From Calditrichota bacterium (lineage in GTDB: Bacteria; Electryoneota; B3-LCP): DNA of 32,221 nt. Numbering within the stretch: position 1 is the first letter of the stretch; every line of letters starts with the position of its first letter. Below are positions 1-6,242 of this stretch, in pieces. The DNA is taken from the NCBI GenBank assembly GCA_020051775.1, contig JAGVQJ010000058.1:1-32221 (forward strand), read 5' to 3'. Position numbers and translations under genes: made by a program. Under the pieces are notes generated by a model. The model worked only from the letters and a program-made list of their open reading frames with translations. It was not told where the DNA came from and searched no databases.

Positions 1-825
1 ATGAGTCTGGTTCCCTATTACTTGCTGAACGGGCGCACAGGTTTCCGCATGGGGCACCAGCAGGTTACCGACGGGATGGTCTTCGACGGCCTGTGGGATG
101 TATACAATAACTTCCACATGGGCAGCGCCGCGGAATTGTGCGCTCGCGAATGCCAGATCAGTCGCGAAGACCAGGACAAATATGCTGGTGAATCCTATCG
201 CCGCGCTATGGCCGCGATCAAAGGCGGCAAGTTCGTCGCTGAGATTTCTCCGGTTCTGATAACCGGCAAGAAAGGCGACGTGACCACGATCTCAGAAGAT
301 GAGGAACCCGGCAAGGGCAATCCCGACAAATTCCCGAGCTTGAAGCCAGCCTTCCAGAAGGACGGCACGGTTACGGCAGCCAACGCTTCTTCTATCAACG
401 ACGGCGCCGCCGCTGTGGTGGTCATGGCCGCTGAAAAAGCAAAAGAATTAGGTCTTAAGCCTCTGGCGAAAATTGTTGCTCAGGCCACCGCCAGTAAAGA
501 CCCGGAATGGTTCACGACGGCTCCTGCCGACGCCATTCGCAAAGTGCTGGCGAAGATCAATCTAACCCCCAAAGACATTGACCTGTACGAACTCAATGAA
601 GCATTCTCGGTCGTGTCTCTAATCAACAACCGTCTCCTGGAACTGGACCCGGCCAAGGTGAACGTCAACGGCGGTGCGGTCGCCTTAGGCCACCCCATTG
701 GAGCCTCCGGCACGCGCATTCTGGTGACGTTGCTTTATGCCATGCAGGATCGCAACGCCAAGCGCGGTTTGGCGTCTCTGTGCATCGGTGGCGGTGAAGC
801 CGTGGCGTTGGTGGTGGAAAGATAA
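1..825 (+). CDS. Acetyl-CoA acetyltransferase / thiolase, 5'-truncated by window edge
   Basis: C-terminal thiolase motifs NEAFSVV, GGAVALGHPIGASGTR and CIGGGEAVALVVE; N-terminal region with the nucleophilic Cys lies outside the window. Confidence 0.95.
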   Translation: MSLVPYYLLNGRTGFRMGHQQVTDGMVFDGLWDVYNNFHMGSAAELCARECQISREDQDKYAGESYRRAMAAIKGGKFVAEISPVLITGKKGDVTTISEDEEPGKGNPDKFPSLKPAFQKDGTVTAANASSINDGAAAVVVMAAEKAKELGLKPLAKIVAQATASKDPEWFTTAPADAIRKVLAKINLTPKDIDLYELNEAFSVVSLINNRLLELDPAKVNVNGGAVALGHPIGASGTRILVTLLYAMQDRNAKRGLASLCIGGGEAVALVVER

Positions 826-838
826 TAAAGATCATACC

Positions 839-872
839 CATAGATTTCGTAGCCGGGGTCGTCCTCGACCCC
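839..872. repeat. Intergenic repeat copy 1 with hairpin GGGGTCG-TCCT-CGACCCC
   Basis: CATAGATTTCGTAGCCGGGGTCGTCCTCGACCCC; perfect 7-bp inverted repeat at 855-872; near-identical copy at 1794-1827. Confidence 0.8.
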
Positions 873-918
873 AACGGTACCCAACCCAAATTGATGTAAC
901 TCCTAACTGGAGACCGCT

Positions 919-1776
919 ATGCCAGAGATTAAAAAAATAACCGTCATCGGCGCCGGTACGATGGGCAACGGGATTGCCCACGTTGCCGCGCAAGCCGGTT
1001 TCGACGTTCAGCTTGTGGACGTCAAACAGGAATACCTGGATCGCGCCAAAGGGACGATCGAGAAGAACATGACGCGGCAGGTTGAGAAACGGAACATCCC
1101 CGAATACCGCATGACCGATGCCCTAAAGCGTATCGTATATACCACAGACATGGTTAAAGCCATTTCCGAGGCCGACCTGATCGTGGAAGCCGTCAATGAA
1201 GATCCGGACCTGAAATTCAAAATCTTCAAGGAGATGGATAAAAACGCCAAGAAAGACGCCATCCTGGCCAGTAATACCTCTTCCATTTCCGTCACCAAAA
1301 TGGCCGAAGCTACCAAGCGTCCCGACAGGGTCATCGGCATGCACTTTATGAATCCTGTGCCTATGATGCAGTTGGTGGAAATCGTCACGGCCCAGCAGAC
1401 TTCGGACGAAACCTGTAAGGTGATCGAGCAACTCGCCCGCAAGATGGGCAAGACGCCGGCCATGTCCAAAGATTCTCCCGGCTTTATTTCCAACCGCATC
1501 CTCATGCCCATGATCAACGAAGCTATCTTGACTTTGAGCGAAGGGGTCGGAACAAAAGAGGCCATTGACACCGTCATGAAACTGGGAATGGGCCACCCCA
1601 TGGGTCCGTTGACTTTGGCTGATTTGATCGGTTTGGATGTCTGCTTGTCCATCATGAACGTGCTCTTTGAAGGTTTTAAAAATGAGAAGTACAAGCCGGC
1701 TCCGCTGTTGGTGCAGATGGTCAAGGAAGGCCGCTTGGGCCGCAAAAATGGCAAGGGCTTCTACGATTACAAATAA
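919..1776 (+). CDS. hbd: 3-hydroxybutyryl-CoA / 3-hydroxyacyl-CoA dehydrogenase
   Basis: N-terminal Rossmann motif VIGAGTMGNGIAHVAAQAGFDV, HFMNPVPMMQLVEIV, DSPGFISNRILMPMINEA, C-terminal GRKNGKGFYDY. Confidence 0.96.
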   Translation: MPEIKKITVIGAGTMGNGIAHVAAQAGFDVQLVDVKQEYLDRAKGTIEKNMTRQVEKRNIPEYRMTDALKRIVYTTDMVKAISEADLIVEAVNEDPDLKFKIFKEMDKNAKKDAILASNTSSISVTKMAEATKRPDRVIGMHFMNPVPMMQLVEIVTAQQTSDETCKVIEQLARKMGKTPAMSKDSPGFISNRILMPMINEAILTLSEGVGTKEAIDTVMKLGMGHPMGPLTLADLIGLDVCLSIMNVLFEGFKNEKYKPAPLLVQMVKEGRLGRKNGKGFYDYK

Positions 1777-1793
1777 ATTTTAGATGTTACAAT

Positions 1794-1827
1794 CATAGAT
1801 ACCGTAGCCGGGGTCGCCCTCGACCCC
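1794..1827. repeat. Intergenic repeat copy 2 with hairpin GGGGTCG-CCCT-CGACCCC
   Basis: CATAGATACCGTAGCCGGGGTCGCCCTCGACCCC; differs from copy 1 at three positions over 34 nt. Confidence 0.8.
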
Positions 1828-1867
1828 GACTGGGATGAAATCTTCTAACTGGTAACTCGCAACTATC

Positions 1868-3028
1868 ATGGACCTGAAATTCACTGAAGAACACGACCTC
1901 ATCCGCAAGACGGCGCGTGACTTTGCTCGAGAAGAATTAGCGTCGGGTGCAGCGGATCGCGATAAAAATGCCGTCTACCCCATAGAATACATCAAAAAAC
2001 TCGGGGAGCTCGGCTTCTGTGGTATGTTCGTTCCGGAAAAGTATGGCGGGGCCGGGTTGGATTCCATCAGCTATTGCATTGCTCTTGAAGAGCTTTCCAA
2101 GGTGGACGCCTCGGTCGGAGTCATCATCTCGGTGACGAATTCACTGGCCGGTTATCCCATTCTTACGTTTGGCACCGAGGAACAGAAGCATAAGTACCTT
2201 AAACCGTTGGCGCAAGGCAAGACTCTGGGAGCCTTTTGTCTCACCGAACCCGGCGCCGGATCGGATGCTGCCGCTCAAACGACAACCGCCGTACGGGATG
2301 GCGATTATTACGTTGTCAACGGCGCCAAGCATTTTGTCACTTCCGGCAGTCATGCCGACACCTTTATTGTCACTGTCATGACGGATCGCAGCAAAGGCGT
2401 CAAAGGTTCTTCCTCGCTAATTATAGAGAAGGGATTCCCGGGATTGAAGGTGCAGCCGCCGGAACACAAGCTGGGCATCCGTTCAAGCGATACTCACGCC
2501 CTGGTTTTTGATGGCGTTCGTGTGCCGGTGGCTAATCGCCTGGGCAATGAAGGCGATGGGTTAAAGGTCGCGCTGTCGGCTTTGGATTCCGGTCGCATGG
2601 GCATCGCAGGGCAAGCTCTGGGGATTGCCCAAGCTGCGTTGGAAGCCTCGCTGTTGTACGCTCATCAGCGCAAGCAATTCGGCCAGTTTCTCAAGGATTT
2701 TCAGGCCACGCAATTCAAGTTTGCCGACATGGAAACCCGCATCCAAGCCGCGCGGTTATTGCTTTATCATTCGGCGCTGAAAAAAGATAGCGGCCAACGT
2801 TACACCAAGGAAGGCGCCATGGCCAAACTGTTCTGTTCCGAAACTGCCATGTGGGCCGCCAATCACGCGGTGCAGATCTATGGCGGGTACGGCTTCACCA
2901 CCGAGTATCCCGTCGAACGCTATATGCGCGACGCCAAGATCACGGAAATTTACGAAGGCACCTCCGAGATACAGCGCATTGTCATCGCTGCCAATCTACT
3001 CTCGGAATGGGCTAAAGCGCATGGGTAG
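1868..3028 (+). CDS. Acyl-CoA dehydrogenase (short-chain / butyryl-CoA type)
   Basis: ACAD motifs AFCLTEPGAGSDAA, RKQFGQFLKDFQATQFKFADM, QIYGGYGFTTEYPVERYMRDAKITEIYEGTSEIQRIVIA. Confidence 0.96.
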   Translation: MDLKFTEEHDLIRKTARDFAREELASGAADRDKNAVYPIEYIKKLGELGFCGMFVPEKYGGAGLDSISYCIALEELSKVDASVGVIISVTNSLAGYPILTFGTEEQKHKYLKPLAQGKTLGAFCLTEPGAGSDAAAQTTTAVRDGDYYVVNGAKHFVTSGSHADTFIVTVMTDRSKGVKGSSSLIIEKGFPGLKVQPPEHKLGIRSSDTHALVFDGVRVPVANRLGNEGDGLKVALSALDSGRMGIAGQALGIAQAALEASLLYAHQRKQFGQFLKDFQATQFKFADMETRIQAARLLLYHSALKKDSGQRYTKEGAMAKLFCSETAMWAANHAVQIYGGYGFTTEYPVERYMRDAKITEIYEGTSEIQRIVIAANLLSEWAKAHG

Positions 3029-3130
3029 GGACAATGTCCCTCGCTACGCAGACTGCTTCGCGAGTTTGCGCGGATTTAAAGTTCTGTCAGGTCTTGCCGC
3101 AGCGGAGCTTGCTCCGGTGAGACCTGACAG
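3028..3130. repeat. Cluster of intergenic inverted repeats (REP/BIME-like)
   Basis: GGGACA-A-TGTCCC (3028-3040); CGCAGACT...AGTTTGCG (3047-3070, one G-T pair); CTGTCAGGTCT (3084-3094) pairing with AGACCTGACAG (3120-3130), enclosing CGGAGC-TT-GCTCCG (3103-3116). Confidence 0.75.
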
Positions 3131-3190
3131 GTGGTAATATATATATTTCATAATTTGAAACTTGCTCAGAACACATTTTTGTATGTTTAT

Positions 3191-3535
3191 ATGCGACTTG
3201 AGACGAATAAACATCTTTACGATATATTAGACGCCATTGATGAGATCCAGGCGTACGTGCGAGGTGAGTCGTTGATTTCTTTTCTCGCGCAGAGCATGAT
3301 TCAGTCTGCGGTGATGTTGAAATTCCTGATTGCCGGAGAAGCATTGAATCGCCTGCAAAGATCCGATACGGAGACTTTTTCGCAAATTACCGAGGCCCGG
3401 AGTATGATGGATTTCCGAAATATTATCCTTCATGACTACGATACGGTTGAACCAACAATTTTATGGGACGCTATTAATGCCCGCCTTCCCACCATGAAAA
3501 CAGAAGTCGAGAAGTTAATATCAGCTTCTCGTTAA
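3191..3535 (+). CDS. HepT-like (DUF86) ribonuclease/toxin-family protein, orphan
   Basis: MRLETNKHLYDILDAIDEIQAYV start typical of HepT; R-X4-H-X-Y motif in FRNIILHDYD (3416-3439). The track start at 3131 is probably too early; ATG at 3191 fits the family better. Confidence 0.82.
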   Translation: MRLETNKHLYDILDAIDEIQAYVRGESLISFLAQSMIQSAVMLKFLIAGEALNRLQRSDTETFSQITEARSMMDFRNIILHDYDTVEPTILWDAINARLPTMKTEVEKLISASR

Positions 3536-3584
3536 TCTATAATTCCGTTGGGGTTTAGCTGAAAGCAAACACTCTGGAGGATTA

Positions 3585-4517
3585 ATGAACCCGCAAGACG
3601 AAAAAGGCAAGATCTGGTTCAGTGGCAAATTCGTGGATTGGAAGGATGCCAATATCCACGTCATGTCTCATGTCATACATTATGGTTCGGCGGTTTTTGA
3701 AGGCCTGCGCTGCTACGATACGGCCAACGGGCCGGCCACTTTCCGCCTGATGGATCACGTAAAGCGCCTGTTCGATTCCGCCAAAATCTACCGCATGCAA
3801 ATTCCCTTCTCCGAACAGGAAGTCTTCGAGGCCTGCCAGGAGACGGTACGTATAAATAACTTGAAGTCAGCCTATCTGCGACCCATCGCCTTTCGCGGCT
3901 ATAAAACCCTTGGTGTGGACCCCACGGGCATCCCCATCGAGGTGGTTGTCGGCGCATTAAGCTGGGGCAAATACCTGGGCGACGAAGCCATCAATGATGG
4001 CGTGGACGTGCGAGTGTCCTCCTGGACGCGCATTGCACCGAACACTTTTCCGGCTATGGCCAAGTGCGGCGCCAACTACATGAATTCGCAGTTGATCAAG
4101 ATGGAAGCCATGTGCGACGGTTATGTCGAGGGTATCGCCTTGGATGCCAACGGCTACGTCAGCGAGGGGTCGGGCGAAAATATCTTCATCATTTGGCGCG
4201 GTAAAATTATCACTCCGCCCTTGGGTGCTTCGGTGTTGCCCGGCATTACACGTGATTCGGTTATCCGTATTGCGCGGGATATGAAGTACGAAGTCTGCGA
4301 ACAATTAATTCCTCGGGAGTTGCTGTACATCGCAGATGAAGTGTTTTTCACCGGTTCGGCGGCGGAAGTCAGTCCCATCCGCACCATTGACCGCATCCCT
4401 GTAGGCAGCGGCACCCGCGGCCCCGTTACCGAAAAGATCCAACGCCGCTTTTTCGATATTATCGAAGGCAAAGTCAAGGATCCCTACGGATGGCTGTCTT
4501 ACGTGTATAATAAATAA
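3585..4517 (+). CDS. ilvE: Branched-chain amino acid aminotransferase
   Basis: HVIHYGSAVFEGLRCYDT, YLRPIAFRGYKTLGV, GYVSEGSGENIFIIWRGKIITPP, EVFFTGSAAEVSPIRTID; upstream GGAGG. Confidence 0.95.
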   Translation: MNPQDEKGKIWFSGKFVDWKDANIHVMSHVIHYGSAVFEGLRCYDTANGPATFRLMDHVKRLFDSAKIYRMQIPFSEQEVFEACQETVRINNLKSAYLRPIAFRGYKTLGVDPTGIPIEVVVGALSWGKYLGDEAINDGVDVRVSSWTRIAPNTFPAMAKCGANYMNSQLIKMEAMCDGYVEGIALDANGYVSEGSGENIFIIWRGKIITPPLGASVLPGITRDSVIRIARDMKYEVCEQLIPRELLYIADEVFFTGSAAEVSPIRTIDRIPVGSGTRGPVTEKIQRRFFDIIEGKVKDPYGWLSYVYNK

Positions 4518-4531
4518 GAAATATCCCAGCG

Positions 4532-4559
4532 TGCCGCCGGTTCTGGATAATCGGCGGCA
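4532..4559 (+). terminator. GC-rich stem-loop downstream of ilvE
   Basis: TGCCGCCG (4532-4539) pairs with CGGCGGCA (4552-4559); no T-run follows, so terminator function is uncertain. Confidence 0.4.
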
Positions 4560-4605
4560 TACCCTTGCACTGTAAGCCTTAGGATTGGATGCTGAAAGCG
4601 GTGTT

Positions 4606-5043
4606 ATGAACAATAGAAGAGAAGCCCGTGAATGGGTGCTTAAAGTTCTTTATGCCTTTGAACTTTCCGGCAATCCCTTGGACATGGTGCTAAAGCAGGT
4701 TCTGCCGGAAGATTCAGCGGGTAAATACCAACAGTTCACCGTGGAGCTATCCAAAAGCACAGTGGATCATCAAATTAAGATTGATATCTTGATACGGGAG
4801 CACGTAGAAAAATGGGAATTGGATCGCATCGCCGTACTGGATCGTTTGATTCTGCGCCAGGCTATATGTGAGATTCTGTTTTTCCCGGATATTCCTCCTA
4901 AGGTCACCATTAATGAGGCCATCGAAATCGCCAAGAAATATTCCACGGAAAAAAGCGATAAGTTCATCAATGGAGTTTTGGATGCCGTCATTCATCGCCA
5001 GGTAGTCGGAGATCACCCTATCTCAAACACCGGTAATGGATGA
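4606..5043 (+). CDS. nusB: Transcription antitermination factor NusB
   Basis: REAREWVLKVLYAFELSG, WELDRIAVLDRLILRQAICEI, VTINEAIEIAKKYSTEKSDKFINGVLDAV; start taken as ATG 4606 rather than TTG 4585. Confidence 0.93.
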   Translation: MNNRREAREWVLKVLYAFELSGNPLDMVLKQVLPEDSAGKYQQFTVELSKSTVDHQIKIDILIREHVEKWELDRIAVLDRLILRQAICEILFFPDIPPKVTINEAIEIAKKYSTEKSDKFINGVLDAVIHRQVVGDHPISNTGNG

Positions 5044-5068
5044 CCATGTAAATTGATGAGGTCATTCC

Positions 5069-5758
5069 TTGAAAGTAGCCATTATATCGGATATACACGG
5101 TAATTTAGAGGCGTTGAATACCGCGCTGGAGTCGTTGGGAAAGCGTGGGGCGTTGCGCATTTACTGTCTGGGGGATGTATTGGGTTACGGCGCTAATCCG
5201 CTTGAATGTCTGGAATTGGTGAAAACCCGCGCCGAGGTTACTCTGCTGGGCAACCATGATGCCGCCGTTGCAGGATTGGAGGATCTGGCCAATTTTAACG
5301 ATTTTGCTCAGGCTGCGGTGATCTGGACCCAAAATGTCCTATCTGCTTCTCACCAGGATTTCTTGGCTTCGTTGCCGATGGAATCCAAAATTAGCGAGAT
5401 CCATCTCGTGCACGCGGCCCCCAGGAATCCGAAAGATTGGACCTATATTTTTTCAGATTATGAAGCCCAGTCACAATTCACCGCCATAGAAGGGCAGATC
5501 TGTTTCGTCGGCCATTCGCACGTTCCCGGCGAATATTTCGAGCGCATCCCCGAGCGCTGTGGGAAGCGCCTGGTCAACGTAGGCAGCGTGGGCCAACCCC
5601 GAGACCGCGACCCGCGACTATGCTACGTGATATATGATACCGATTCCGGTCAGGTGCAATTCGTCCGCGAAGAATATGACATCGAAACCGCAGCCGGTAA
5701 GATCCGTCGCGCTGGTCTGCCGGAATTTCTGGCCGATCGGTTGTTTTGGGGATGGTAA
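5069..5758 (+). CDS. Metallophosphoesterase (YfcE/calcineurin-like superfamily)
   Basis: ISDIHGN, LGDVLGYG, LLGNHDAAV, FVGHSHVPG, NVGSVGQPRD metallophosphatase motifs; TTG start. Confidence 0.92.
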   Translation: MKVAIISDIHGNLEALNTALESLGKRGALRIYCLGDVLGYGANPLECLELVKTRAEVTLLGNHDAAVAGLEDLANFNDFAQAAVIWTQNVLSASHQDFLASLPMESKISEIHLVHAAPRNPKDWTYIFSDYEAQSQFTAIEGQICFVGHSHVPGEYFERIPERCGKRLVNVGSVGQPRDRDPRLCYVIYDTDSGQVQFVREEYDIETAAGKIRRAGLPEFLADRLFWGW

Positions 5759-5891
5759 CCTATTCGCACGACTGTAACGAGGAAGAAATTCAGCAACTTT
5801 TAAACCCCGAGTGCGTTTAAATAGGGGAATTTCAGTGAGATTTATCCAGAACACCGGCAATGCTCTTTTCTCTGGAATATTTCGCCGTTCG

Positions 5892-5913
5892 GGCTGCTGA
5901 AGGCAGCCTTTTT
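5892..5913 (+). terminator. Rho-independent terminator
   Basis: GGCTGC-TGAAG-GCAGCC followed by TTTTT. Confidence 0.7.
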
Positions 5914-5946
5914 CGCTAAAAAGAAGGCGGAAACCAGGAGTCAAAA

Positions 5947-6149
5947 ATGAATTTGAGAGTCGTCATTTAGGAATCTGAAGAAGGTGGATGCTGGGCTGAA
6001 GTTCCAGCCCTCCCTGAGTGCGCCACACAAGGTGAGTCCTTTGACGAGTTGGTAGTGAATCTCTTCGAAGCCGTTGAAGGCTGTCCCGCCATAGATTTGA
6101 AGAAGCTAAAACTTAAAAAAGAGACAGAGTACTGGAGATCGCCGTGTGA
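5947..6149 (+). pseudogene. hicB: Decayed HicB-like antitoxin
   Basis: Translates MNLRVVI*ESEEGGCWAEVPALPECATQGESFDELVVNLFEAVEGC...; in-frame TAG at 5968-5970. Beyond the A6 tract (6115-6120) the alternative frame reads DRVLEIAV* (TGA 6147-6149), a HicB-like C-terminus, implying loss of one A. Confidence 0.8.
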
Positions 6150-6232
6150 AAGCTGTATCAGGAAAAGACTTTGCTCGAATTCTGGAAAAGCATGGCTGGA
6201 AACTTAGGCGTATCCGCAGATTTCAAAACTGA
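6146..6232 (+). pseudogene. hicA: Truncated HicA-like mRNA interferase remnant
   Basis: GTG start overlapping the inferred hicB TGA; MKAVSGKDFARILEKHGWKLRRIRRFQN* stops where family members continue with GSHH. Confidence 0.78.
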
Positions 6233-6242
6233 TAGTTAAAAC

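Noticed and set aside
1008-1754. 248-aa minus-strand ORF opposite hbd
   Set aside because: Lies wholly inside a gene with unambiguous motifs; translation shows no recognisable domain. Shadow ORF.
3131-3190. Upstream 20-codon extension of the HepT-like ORF
   Set aside because: Overlaps the AT-rich region just after the palindrome; family alignments favour ATG 3191.
5968-5970. TAG recoding (selenocysteine/pyrrolysine-like readthrough) in hicB
   Set aside because: TAG terminates other genes in the window, HicB needs no special residue there, and a second lesion plus truncated hicA indicate decay.
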